From Halomonas sp. THAF5a (GTDB taxonomy: Bacteria; Pseudomonadota; Gammaproteobacteria; Pseudomonadales; Halomonadaceae): 64,000 nt of DNA. Numbering within the stretch: position 1 is the stretch's first letter; each line of letters begins with the position of its first letter. Below the pieces are notes generated by a model that worked only from the letters and a program-made list of their open reading frames with translations, ran no database searches and was not told the origin of the DNA. The stretch covers positions 558,001 to 622,000 of the forward strand of contig NZ_CP045417.1 of NCBI RefSeq assembly GCF_009363755.1, written 5' to 3'. Position numbers and translations under genes: made by a program. Of the stretch, positions 19,665 through 27,674 are shown piece after piece.

Positions 19665-20561
19665 TTATTGCAGTATCTCGAGGCGGCGCAGGCGCGGCGC
19701 GGCGAAGTCGAGGAAGGCGCGGACCTTCGCCGCCGCCCGGCGGCCCTCGACGTGCACGAAGTGGACCGGCAGGGGGGCGGGCTCATGGTCCTCCAGCACG
19801 GTCTCCAGGCGCCCGGCCTCGAGGTCGGGGCCGACCTGGTAGGAGAGCACGCGGCACAGGCCCCAGCCCTGCCTCGCGATATCGATGGCCGCCGCCACGC
19901 TGCTGACGCAGAGCCGGGGATGGACTCTGACCGCCTGCGCGCCCTCCGGGCCGAAGCGCCACTCGCCGGTGGGAGAGAGGGACGCGAGCGACACGACGCG
20001 ATGCGCGGCAAGATCCTCCGGCGTCTGCGGGCGCCCCCAGGTGGCGAAATAGTCCGGCGATCCGCAGAGCACGCGGCGGACACGGCCGACGCGCACGGCG
20101 GTGAGCTCGGAGGAGGGCAGGTGGCCGATGCGCACGGCGATATCGAGGCCCTCCTCGACCAGGTTGACGATGCGATCGAGCATCAGCACCTCGGCGCTCA
20201 CCTGGGGGTGCCGGTCGAGGAATTCGGCGACCAGGGGGGTGACGTGGAGGCGCCCGAACTCCTGGGGGCAGGTGATGCGAAGCTGCCCCACCGGGGTGTT
20301 GGCCGCTCCCGAGGCCGCGTCGTCGGCGGCCTGGAGGTGGGCGAGGATCTCCCGCACCTCCTCGAGATACGCCTGTCCGACCTCGGTGAGCCGGACCCGT
20401 CGCGTCGAGCGGGTGAAGAGCCGGGCGCCGAGCGCGGTCTCGAGGGAGTTGATGGCGCGGGTGGCGGAGGGCGCGCTGAGTCCCGTGGCGCGGGCGGCCT
20501 CGGCGAAACTCTGCGCCTCGGCGACGGCGACGAACACGCTCAGGGCCTGTAGGCGATCCAT
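19665..20561 (-). CDS. LysR-family transcriptional regulator
   Basis: 298 residues. The N-terminal winged helix (about 1-60) contains FAEAARATGLSAPSATRAINSLE and GARLFTRSTRRVRLTEVG, typical of the group whose members repress or activate a divergent operon. The substrate-binding domain follows (90-295). It is divergent from the glutathione transferase gene across 124 bp, which includes an AT-rich dyad around GAATTC (20580-20586), a plausible operator. It probably controls the GST and flavo-reductase operon at 20686-23064; the inducer is unknown. Confidence 0.9.
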   Translation of the reverse strand: MDRLQALSVFVAVAEAQSFAEAARATGLSAPSATRAINSLETALGARLFTRSTRRVRLTEVGQAYLEEVREILAHLQAADDAASGAANTPVGQLRITCPQEFGRLHVTPLVAEFLDRHPQVSAEVLMLDRIVNLVEEGLDIAVRIGHLPSSELTAVRVGRVRRVLCGSPDYFATWGRPQTPEDLAAHRVVSLASLSPTGEWRFGPEGAQAVRVHPRLCVSSVAAAIDIARQGWGLCRVLSYQVGPDLEAGRLETVLEDHEPAPLPVHFVHVEGRRAAAKVRAFLDFAAPRLRRLEILQ

Positions 20562-20685
20562 GGCGACTCGGTTATTTCAGAATTCAAAATAGTGACTTTC
20601 ATATTAGGCGTATTCTTCCATGCTGCGTCGTTTCATACAGTGAGCCTCGTGAAGACACCTGTCCTGCCACTGAAGGAGCCCTGTC

Positions 20686-21327
20686 ATGACGAACGCCAAT
20701 GCCCGTGAGAATGCCCCGGTGACGCTGTATCGCAACCCGAAGTCGGGTCACTGCCATCGCGTCGAGCTGATGCTCGCGCTGTTGGGGATCCCCTACGAGA
20801 CCGTCGACCTGGACATGGCGAACGGTGCCCATCGCGCGCCCGGCTATCTCGCGATCAGTCCGCTGGGCCAGGTACCGGCCATCGACGACAACGGCCTCAC
20901 GCTGGCCGACTCCAATGCCATCCTCGTCTACCTGGTGGAGCGCTACGGCGATCCCGCCACCTGGATCGGCGGCGATGCGGTCGAGAGGGCCGGGGTGCAG
21001 CGCTGGCTCTCCATCGCGGCCGGCGAGATCGCCTCCGGCCCCTGCGCCGCCCGCCTGGTCACCGTGTTCGGCGCCCCCCTCGACCACGAGGCGGCGAAGG
21101 CCAAGGGCCATGCGTTGCTCGCGGTGATGGAGGCCCATCTCGAGGGGCGTGACTGGCTGGTGGCCGACCGGCCGACGCTGGCCGATATCGCCGGCTACAG
21201 CTATATCGCCCACGCCCCGGAGGGCGGTGTCGGCCTCACGCCCTATCCGCAGGTACGGGCCTGGCTGTCGCGCATCGAGGCCCTGCCGCGCTTCATCGGC
21301 ATGGCGCGTTCGCCAGCTCTCGCCTGA
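20686..21327 (+). CDS. Glutathione S-transferase family protein
   Basis: 213 residues. The thioredoxin-fold N-terminal domain (about 12-90) includes TLYRNPKSGHCHRVELML, the cis-Pro motif GQVPAIDD and SNAILVYL; the helical C-terminal domain carries RPTLADIAGYSYIAHAPEGG. The catalytic position is Ser/His-rich (SGHCHR), as in bacterial beta/theta-like or Ure2p-like GSTs. It has an aaggagc ribosome site. It is followed after 57 bp by the flavo-reductase fusion gene and divergent from the LysR gene, suggesting a small detoxification operon. Confidence 0.9.
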   Translation: MTNANARENAPVTLYRNPKSGHCHRVELMLALLGIPYETVDLDMANGAHRAPGYLAISPLGQVPAIDDNGLTLADSNAILVYLVERYGDPATWIGGDAVERAGVQRWLSIAAGEIASGPCAARLVTVFGAPLDHEAAKAKGHALLAVMEAHLEGRDWLVADRPTLADIAGYSYIAHAPEGGVGLTPYPQVRAWLSRIEALPRFIGMARSPALA

Positions 21328-21384
21328 CGCCAGCCCGGGGGCGTGGCAATGACACGCCGAGACGATGTCGCAGCGGAGGTAATC

Positions 21385-23064
21385 ATGACAACGGCGACCC
21401 CCTTTCATGAAGGCGAACTGGACGCCCAGCGGCGGGCCGGCGCGGCGGGTGTCGCCAGCGCCGTGGGCGGCTTCATTCGCGACCATATGCCCGAGCAGCA
21501 CCGCGACTTCTTCGCCATGCTGCCCTTCGTGGTCATCGCGGCCGGTGATGAGCAGGGGCGCCCCTGGGTCTCGCTGCTGGAGGGCGAAGACGGCTTCATC
21601 GCGTCGCCGGATCCGCGCACGCTGACGGTCGCGGCGCGTCTCGGCGCCGGCGACCCGCTGGCCGCGACGCTCGGTGCGGGCAGCGACATCGGCCTGCTCG
21701 GCATCGAACTGGCGACGCGGCGGCGCAACCGTCTCAACGGGGTGATCCGCCCCGTCGGCGACGCCTTCGCCATCGAGGTGCGCCAGAGCTTCGGCAACTG
21801 CCCGCAATACATCCACGAGCGCGAGTGGCGGCGCGTCGCGCCCTTGTCGCCCCCCGAGGCGGTGGTGTCGGATCGACTCGATGCCGGCCAGTGTGCCCGG
21901 ATTCGAGCGGCCGATACCTGCTTCATCGGGTCCGGCCATCTCGCTACCGAGGCGGGGGCTTCCCGAGGCGATGCTTCTCGAGGCGATGCTTCTCGGGGCG
22001 ATGCTTCCCGAGGCTATGACGCCTCGCACCGGGGCGGTGAGCCCGGCTTCGTGCGCGTCGACGAGGACGGCACCCTGCACCTCCCCGATTATGCCGGCAA
22101 CCATTTCTTCAACACGATCGGCAATCTGCTGCGCGATCCGCGGGTGGGCCTGCTGTTCGTGGATTTCGACACGGGTGGCCTGCTGCAGATCACCGGTCGC
22201 GCTCGCGTCGACTGGACCGCGGCGGGCAGCCATGACCCGGACGCGCAGCGCATGATCGAGATCGTGGTGGAGCGGGTGGTGGACCGCCCGGGGGCGCTGG
22301 CGCTGCGGTGGCACCGGCAAGACGCGCCACCGCTGCGGCTCGAGGTCATCGACAAGGTGCGCGAAAGCGACCAGATCGCCTCCTTCCTCCTCGCCGATGC
22401 CGAGGGCGGGGCGCTCCCTCCCTTCGCGGCCGGCCAGCATCTGGCGGTCGAGCTGGAGGTCCCGCGACGGTCGGGGCGGGTGGGGCGCAGCTACTCGCTC
22501 TCGGGATCGCCGCTCGCCGGCACCTATCGGCTCAGCGTCAAGCGCGAGCCCCAGGGCACCGCCTCGCGCTTCCTGCACGACCACGTCGAGATCGGCGATC
22601 GCCTCGAGGCGCGGCGACCCTCGGGCGAGTTCGTCCTGCCGGGTGGGGACGGCCCGCTGGTGCTGGTCAGCGCTGGCGTCGGCATCACGCCGATGCTCTC
22701 GATGCTGCACGCGGTGGTGGCCAGGGGCGGCGACCGGCCCGTCTGGTTCGTGCATGGCACGCGCGATGGCAGCACCCACGCCTTCAGGGCCGAGGTCGAT
22801 GCCTTGCTGTCCGCCGCCGGCCGCGTGGTGCGCCGCATCTTCTACAGCGCGCCACGCGCGAGCGACAGGCCCGGCCTCGACTACCAGGCGAAGGGGCGGA
22901 TCACCGCCGAGGACCTGCTCGCCCTCGAGGCCGGCCCCGAGGCCTGCTACCTGTTCTGTGGCCCGGCGGGCCTGCTCACCGACCTCAGCGCCGGCCTCGA
23001 GGCGGGCGGCGTGTCCCCGGCGCGGATCGACTTCGAGACCTTCGGGCCCTCGGTGATGTCATAG
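21385..23064 (+). CDS. PNPOx-like / FAD-NAD(P)H reductase fusion protein
   Basis: 559 residues. The N-terminal half (about 20-300) resembles pyridoxamine-phosphate-oxidase-like split-barrel flavin proteins (PWVSLLEGEDGFIASPD; FNTIGNLLRDPRVGLLFVDF). The C-terminal half (about 320-557) is a ferredoxin-reductase-type module with FAD motif GRSYSLSG, NAD(P)-binding GVGITPMLSML and CGPAG. Many homologous fusions continue into a 2Fe-2S ferredoxin domain; this one stops right after IDFETFGPSVMS, so that domain is absent. A Ser-Arg-Gly-Asp-Ala repeat of four 15-nt units lies at residues 192-211. The ATG at 21385 has a gcggaggt ribosome site. It probably reduces electrophiles or nitro/quinone compounds alongside the upstream GST; substrate unknown. 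Confidence 0.85.
   Translation: MTTATPFHEGELDAQRRAGAAGVASAVGGFIRDHMPEQHRDFFAMLPFVVIAAGDEQGRPWVSLLEGEDGFIASPDPRTLTVAARLGAGDPLAATLGAGSDIGLLGIELATRRRNRLNGVIRPVGDAFAIEVRQSFGNCPQYIHEREWRRVAPLSPPEAVVSDRLDAGQCARIRAADTCFIGSGHLATEAGASRGDASRGDASRGDASRGYDASHRGGEPGFVRVDEDGTLHLPDYAGNHFFNTIGNLLRDPRVGLLFVDFDTGGLLQITGRARVDWTAAGSHDPDAQRMIEIVVERVVDRPGALALRWHRQDAPPLRLEVIDKVRESDQIASFLLADAEGGALPPFAAGQHLAVELEVPRRSGRVGRSYSLSGSPLAGTYRLSVKREPQGTASRFLHDHVEIGDRLEARRPSGEFVLPGGDGPLVLVSAGVGITPMLSMLHAVVARGGDRPVWFVHGTRDGSTHAFRAEVDALLSAAGRVVRRIFYSAPRASDRPGLDYQAKGRITAEDLLALEAGPEACYLFCGPAGLLTDLSAGLEAGGVSPARIDFETFGPSVMS
21958..22017 (+). repeat. Four 15-bp in-frame tandem repeats
   Basis: Four units of the type gcttcccgaggcgat (21958, 21973, 21988, 22003), differing at one to two bases, encode repeated ASRGD in a linker of the flavo-reductase fusion. 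As 15 is a multiple of three, copy-number change would alter linker length without a frameshift. Confidence 0.9.
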
Positions 23065-23248
23065 GGCCGACACGCGTCGGATGCCGCCCGTGCCCGGGCC
23101 GGCCTTCGACTCGCCCCGCGCGCCCTCAGCGGCGGGGCATCGCGGACGCCTGAGCTTGCCGAGCCCTGCCGGCCCGTCGCAGGTTGATAGCAGGCTAACG
23201 CGTCCCCATAACGTTCACCATCACACGCTTCGCTATCGAGGAGGGCTC

Positions 23249-24118
23249 ATGAGCCAGGGCAACGACTACACCCCACCGAAGGTCTGGACCTGGGAGAAGG
23301 CCAGCGGCGGTACCTTCGCCAGCGTCAATCGTCCCGTCGCCGGGCCCACCCACGAGCAGGCGCTGCCGGTGGGCGAGCATCCGTTCCAGCTCTACTCCAT
23401 GGGCACGCCCAACGGGGTCAAGGTCACGGTGATGTTCGAGGAGCTGCTGGCGCTGGGGCATCGCGATGCCGAGTACGACGCCTGGCTGATCCGCATCGGC
23501 GAGGGCGACCAGTTCGGCAGCGGCTTCGTCGAGATCAACCCCAACTCCAAGATCCCGGCGCTGGTCGATCGCAGCGGCGAGGCGCCGGTCCGGGTCTTCG
23601 AGTCCGGCGCCATCCTGCTCCATCTGGCCGAGCGCTTCGGCGAGTTCCTGCCGGACGATCCCACCGGGCGCACCGAGACCCTCAACTGGCTGTTCTGGCA
23701 GATGGGCAGCGCGCCCTTCGTGGGCGGCGGCTTCGGCCACTTCTACGCCTACGCGCCCGAGCCGCTGGAGTATCCCATCGACCGCTACGCCATGGAGACC
23801 AAGCGCCAGCTCGACGTGCTGAACCGCCGCCTGGCCGAGACCCGCTACCTGGCCGGGGACGACTACACCATCGCCGACATGGCCGCCTGGCCCTGGTACG
23901 GCCAGCTGGTGCTGGGCCGGCTCTACGACGCCGCCGAGTTCCTGAGCGTGCAGGAGTACGAACACGTGCTGCGCTGGGCCAAGGAGATCGACGCCCGCCC
24001 GGCGGTGCAGCGCGGGCGCATGGTCAATCGCACCTTCGGCGAGCCGGAGATGCAGCTCCACGAGCGCCACGACGCCAGCGACTTCGCGCACAGGACGCAG
24101 GACGTTATAAGCTCCTAA
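23249..24118 (+). CDS. yghU: YghU-type glutathione transferase / disulfide-bond reductase
   Basis: 289 residues, the usual length for YghU. The N-terminal extension YTPPKVWTWEKASGGTFASVNRP is diagnostic, followed by the thioredoxin fold with MGTPNGVKVTVMFEELL (Thr/Asn active site), NPNSKIPALVD and ESGAILLHLAE, and a helical domain (GGGFGHFYAYAPEP). The family binds two glutathiones and reduces disulfides or organic hydroperoxides. The ATG at 23249 has a gaggaggg ribosome site. It is monocistronic, followed by an intrinsic terminator. Confidence 0.93.
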   Translation: MSQGNDYTPPKVWTWEKASGGTFASVNRPVAGPTHEQALPVGEHPFQLYSMGTPNGVKVTVMFEELLALGHRDAEYDAWLIRIGEGDQFGSGFVEINPNSKIPALVDRSGEAPVRVFESGAILLHLAERFGEFLPDDPTGRTETLNWLFWQMGSAPFVGGGFGHFYAYAPEPLEYPIDRYAMETKRQLDVLNRRLAETRYLAGDDYTIADMAAWPWYGQLVLGRLYDAAEFLSVQEYEHVLRWAKEIDARPAVQRGRMVNRTFGEPEMQLHERHDASDFAHRTQDVISS

Positions 24119-24138
24119 TATTCTGGTCGTTGCACCCG

Positions 24139-24176
24139 AAGCGCCGTGGGCCTAAGGTCCGCGGCGCTTATCGTTT
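24139..24176 (+). terminator. Intrinsic terminator after yghU
   Basis: A 14-bp stem (aagcgccgtgggcc / ggtccgcggcgctt, two G-U pairs), a 3-nt loop, and a T-rich tail (atcgtttt). It lies only 15 bp before the next start codon, so the symporter transcript must begin in or beyond it, or be partly attenuated. Confidence 0.75.
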
Positions 24177-24190
24177 TCCAAGAGGTCAAG

Positions 24191-25471
24191 ATGTCTACTC
24201 TTCTGTCCCCCCTGTGGCGCGGCTATCGCGATGCCTCGCTGATCCTGCGCGTGAGTCTCGCCCTGGTGCTGGGCGTGGTGGTCGGGCTGGTCGCCGGGCC
24301 CGAGGTCGCCGGCTGGCTGGCCCCGCTGGGCGAGCTGTTGATGCGGCTGTTGAAGTTCATCATTCTGCCCATCGTGCTCTTCACCCTGATGGCCGGGGTC
24401 AACCAGGGGCGGGCCGGCAGCCTCGGGCGGGTCGGCCGCAAGGTGTTCCTCTATTACCTGGCGACCTCGGCGCTGGCCATCGCCGTGGGCCTGGCCGTGG
24501 CGAGCCTGCTGTCGCCGGGCGAGGGCATGTCGCTCGAGGGCGCGGGCTCCGTCTCGGTGCCCGACAACCCCGGCATCCTCTCGGTGGTGCTCGGCATCGT
24601 GCCGACCAACATCGTCGCGGCCTTCGCCGGGCAGGACCTGCTCGGCATCATCTTCATCGCCCTGGTCTTCGGCCTGGCCGTGGCGAAGATGCGCCAGTCC
24701 GAGTCCCAGGCGGCGCTCGGCGAGCGGCTCTACGGGCTGATCGAGGCGCTCAACGCCGCCACGCTCAAGGTGATGGGCGGCATCCTGCACGTCGTGCCGG
24801 TCGGGGTCTTCGCCATCGTGGTCAATACCGTCGCCGACCAGGGCCTCGCGACCCTGCTGTCGTTGGGCGACATGGTGGTGGTGCTCTACGTGGCGCTGGG
24901 CGTGCAGCTGCTGGTCTACCTCGGCCTGCTGCGCGGCTTCGGCGTTCCGGCGCGGGCGTTCTTCCGCGAGGCGCGCACGCCCATGGCGACCGCCTTCGCC
25001 ACCCAGAGCAGCTCCGGCACCCTGCCGCTGACCCTCAACGCCGCGAGCCGCCTGGGCCTGCCGAAGAGCCTCTACGGCTTCAGCCTGCCGCTGGGCGCGA
25101 CGCTCAACATGGACGGCGCGGCGATCCGCATCGCCATCTCGGCGGTGTTCGCCGCCAACGTGATGGGCGTGCCGCTGGACTGGTCGAGCATGCTGCAGAT
25201 CGTGGTGGTGGGCACGCTGATCTCGGTGGGCACCGCCGGGGTGCCGGGCGCCGGCATCGTGATGATCGCCACGGTCTTCTCCCAGGTCGGCCTGCCCATC
25301 GAGGCGGTGGCGCTGCTCACCGCCATCGACGCGCTGGTGGGCATGGGCTGCACGGCGCTCAATGTCACCGGTGACCTCGTCGGCACCGCCGTGATCGGCC
25401 GCAGCGAGGGCGAGCGCATCGAGGCCGACGAGGCGCCCCAGGCGGCGGCCGTCGCCGGCCAGGGCGACTAG
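24191..25471 (+). CDS. Dicarboxylate/amino acid:cation symporter (DAACS)
   Basis: A 426-residue inner-membrane symporter of the GltP/DctA/GltPh family with about eight membrane helices and two re-entrant loops. The diagnostic serine-rich hairpin is ATQSSSGTLPLTLNAA, and the TM7 cation motif GATLNMDGAA and TM8 DALVGMGCTALNVTGD are intact, indicating Na+- or H+-coupled uptake of glutamate, aspartate or C4-dicarboxylates. Substrate choice cannot be read by eye. The ATG at 24191 has an aagaggt ribosome site. A terminator follows. Confidence 0.92.
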   Translation: MSTLLSPLWRGYRDASLILRVSLALVLGVVVGLVAGPEVAGWLAPLGELLMRLLKFIILPIVLFTLMAGVNQGRAGSLGRVGRKVFLYYLATSALAIAVGLAVASLLSPGEGMSLEGAGSVSVPDNPGILSVVLGIVPTNIVAAFAGQDLLGIIFIALVFGLAVAKMRQSESQAALGERLYGLIEALNAATLKVMGGILHVVPVGVFAIVVNTVADQGLATLLSLGDMVVVLYVALGVQLLVYLGLLRGFGVPARAFFREARTPMATAFATQSSSGTLPLTLNAASRLGLPKSLYGFSLPLGATLNMDGAAIRIAISAVFAANVMGVPLDWSSMLQIVVVGTLISVGTAGVPGAGIVMIATVFSQVGLPIEAVALLTAIDALVGMGCTALNVTGDLVGTAVIGRSEGERIEADEAPQAAAVAGQGD

Positions 25472-25515
25472 CCCGGCCGCCTGCGCCCCTGGCGCGGAGC
25501 GCACGCCACGACAGG

Positions 25516-25547
25516 GACCGGGCCGCCGACGCGGCCCGGTCTTCTCT
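25516..25547 (+). terminator. Intrinsic terminator after the symporter gene
   Basis: An 11-bp perfect stem (gaccgggccgc / gcggcccggtc), cgac loop, then ttctctt. It lies between convergent genes. Confidence 0.8.
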
Positions 25548-25586
25548 TGCGCCCTCGTCAGGCGCCTCGGTGTGGGCGGGGCGGGG

Positions 25587-26504
25587 TCAGGACGGGCTGG
25601 TGGCCGGGCGCGGCGCGCCGAGGGAGGCCTGCACCATGCCGCTGGCGAGGATCAGCGCGCAGCCGGCCAGCGGCAGCGGCCCCAGCGTCTCGCCGAACAG
25701 CGTCCAGCCGAAGATCACCACCGCCACCGGTTCGCAGTAGGCGAGGGTGCCGTAGAGCGCGGTGGGCAGGCGGTTGATCGCCATCACCGCGCAGAGCAGG
25801 GCCAGGAAGCCGGGCACCACCCCCGCCGCCAGCAGCCACGGCCACTGCCAGGGGGCCGCGGCGAGCCCCTGGGGCTGGCCGAGGGCGAAGGGCAGGATCA
25901 CCAAGGCGCCGACCGCCAGCTGCCAGAAGGCGCAGGTGGCGTCGTCCATGTCGCGGGGCAGGCGGCGGTTGCAGAGGATGAAGCCGGTGTAGGCCAGCAT
26001 GGCCAGCAGCGCGAAGCCCAGGCCCAGGGCGTCGCGGCCGCCGACGAGGTCGAGGCGGAACTCCTGCATCATGGCGAAGCCCAGCAGCGCCGCGCCGATC
26101 AGCGCGGTCTGGCGCGGCCCCAGCTTCTCGCCGAACAGGACATGCGCCACCACCGAGGCGCAGACCGGGGCGAGGTAGACCATCAGGATGGCGTTGGCCA
26201 TGCGGGTATAGCTCATCGCCTGCACATAACAGAGCACGAAGGCGGCCAGCAGGGCGCCGCTCACCATCACGCTGCGGGCGGGCAGGGCGCGCAGGCCCGC
26301 GGCGCGCCCGGTCAGCAGCAGGTAGCCGAGCAGGCAGGCGGCGCCGATCCCCAGCCGGTAGAAGGTGATGCTTTCCGCCGGCAGCCCGGTGATGCGCGAG
26401 ATGACGCCCATGGTGGCCATGCCCACGGCCGCCACCACGGCGAGCAGCAGGCTGGCGGCGGAGGGCGTGTCGTCGAGGGAGCGGGAGAGCGTCTGGTCGG
26501 TCAT
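25587..26504 (-). CDS. EamA/DMT-superfamily permease
   Basis: A 305-residue inner-membrane protein with about ten helices in two EamA halves (about 15-145 and 165-300); the second half includes TALYGTLAYCEPVAVVIFGWTLFGETLGP, the family signature. Members export metabolites or amino acids; substrate unknown. It starts at ATG 26504, with the N-terminus MTDQTLSRSLDDTPSAAS before the first helix. The rlmA-like gene is divergent across 153 bp. Confidence 0.88.
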   Translation of the reverse strand: MTDQTLSRSLDDTPSAASLLLAVVAAVGMATMGVISRITGLPAESITFYRLGIGAACLLGYLLLTGRAAGLRALPARSVMVSGALLAAFVLCYVQAMSYTRMANAILMVYLAPVCASVVAHVLFGEKLGPRQTALIGAALLGFAMMQEFRLDLVGGRDALGLGFALLAMLAYTGFILCNRRLPRDMDDATCAFWQLAVGALVILPFALGQPQGLAAAPWQWPWLLAAGVVPGFLALLCAVMAINRLPTALYGTLAYCEPVAVVIFGWTLFGETLGPLPLAGCALILASGMVQASLGAPRPATSPS

Positions 26505-26657
26505 GGCGGCGTCGCGTCGAGGGCAAAACGGGCTACCTTACCCGGCGTGCGGGGGCCTGCCAAGCCGTCGCCCTCGGCCGCGCCGCGGGATGCTATCATC
26601 GCCGCCGTTCGGGCCTTTGCTCGAGCGATGATTCACCACCGGGGCGAGGTCACCGTC

Positions 26658-27560
26658 ATGAGCAGTACACCCTTCGAGGCACTGGCCTGTCCGCTGGACG
26701 GTGAGGCCCTAGAGCGCCGCGATGGCGCCTGGCGCTGCGCCGCCGGCCACAGCTTCGACATCGCCCGGCAGGGCTATGTGCACCTGCTGCCGGTGCAGCA
26801 GAAACGCTCCCGGGATCCCGGCGACAGCAAGGCGATGGTCGCCGCCCGCCAGCGCTTCCTGGCGGCCGGCCACTACCGGCCGGTCGCCGAGGCGGTCGGC
26901 CGCGCCGTGCTGGCCGGGGCGGGCCCCGCGCCGCTTCGTTGCCTCGACGCCGGCTGCGGCGAGGGCTACTACCTGCGCGAACTCGCCCGGGCCTGTGAAG
27001 AGAGAGGTGAAGAGAGCCGTGACGAGGGCGCCAGCGACGCGCCGTCGTCGCTTTCGCTGATGGGCCTGGATATCTCCAAGTGGGCGGTGCTGGCCGCCGC
27101 CCGCCAGGGCAAGCAGGCGGGGGTGCCGGCGAGCTGGGTGGTGGGCAGCAACGCCCACCTGCCGGTGCAGACGGGCACCCTGGATCGGCTGCTCTGCCTG
27201 TTCGGCTTCCCGGTGGCCGCGGAGTTCGCCCGGGTGTTGACGCCTGGCGGTGTGCTGGTCATGGCCGAGGCGGGGCCGGATCACCTGCGCGAGCTGCGCG
27301 AGGTCATCTATCCCCGGCTCAAGCCCGAGCGCCCCGCGGCGTCCGACGCGCCGGCGGGCTTCGAGCGCCTCGACAGCGAGCCCCTGCGCTATCCCCTGGC
27401 CCTCGAGGGGGCCGCGCCCATCGCCGACCTGCTGGCGATGACCCCGCACCTCTATCGCGCCAGCGTCGAGGGCCGGGAACGGGCGGCGGCCCTCGCGTCG
27501 CTCAGCGTCACCGTGGACGTGCGCCTGACCCGCTACGCGCGCCGCGGCGCCGGGGAGTAA
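26658..27560 (+). CDS. rlmA: RlmA-like 23S rRNA guanine methyltransferase
   Basis: 300 residues. Family hallmarks are GHSFDIARQGYVHLLPVQQK and RSRDPGDSKAMVAARQRFL, followed by a Rossmann SAM-binding domain (CLDAGCGEGYYL) and a late NTPHL-like MTPHLYRAS. RlmA(I) methylates G745 of 23S rRNA. The N-terminal zinc site normally uses CxxC...CxxxH; here it reads CPLD...CAAGH, so the second Cys is Asp, which may weaken or change metal binding. The ATG at 26658 is chosen for its match to the family N-terminus. Specificity between the G745 and G748 enzymes is not resolved. Confidence 0.85.
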   Translation: MSSTPFEALACPLDGEALERRDGAWRCAAGHSFDIARQGYVHLLPVQQKRSRDPGDSKAMVAARQRFLAAGHYRPVAEAVGRAVLAGAGPAPLRCLDAGCGEGYYLRELARACEERGEESRDEGASDAPSSLSLMGLDISKWAVLAAARQGKQAGVPASWVVGSNAHLPVQTGTLDRLLCLFGFPVAAEFARVLTPGGVLVMAEAGPDHLRELREVIYPRLKPERPAASDAPAGFERLDSEPLRYPLALEGAAPIADLLAMTPHLYRASVEGRERAAALASLSVTVDVRLTRYARRGAGE

Positions 27561-27674
27561 GCGGGGCGATAGCGAGGCTCGATCGTGCGCATCGAGGCCG
27601 CGAGGTTTTCGCCGATCGCGGTGGGTGACTATCTTGGCAGGAGGACCCACGCGCCGATCGAGGAGCCCGCGCCC

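Noticed and set aside
21958..22017. Short tandem repeats considered as a CRISPR array
   Set aside because: The units are contiguous without spacers and in frame within a gene. The repeats at 31275-31334 fail for the same lack of spacers.
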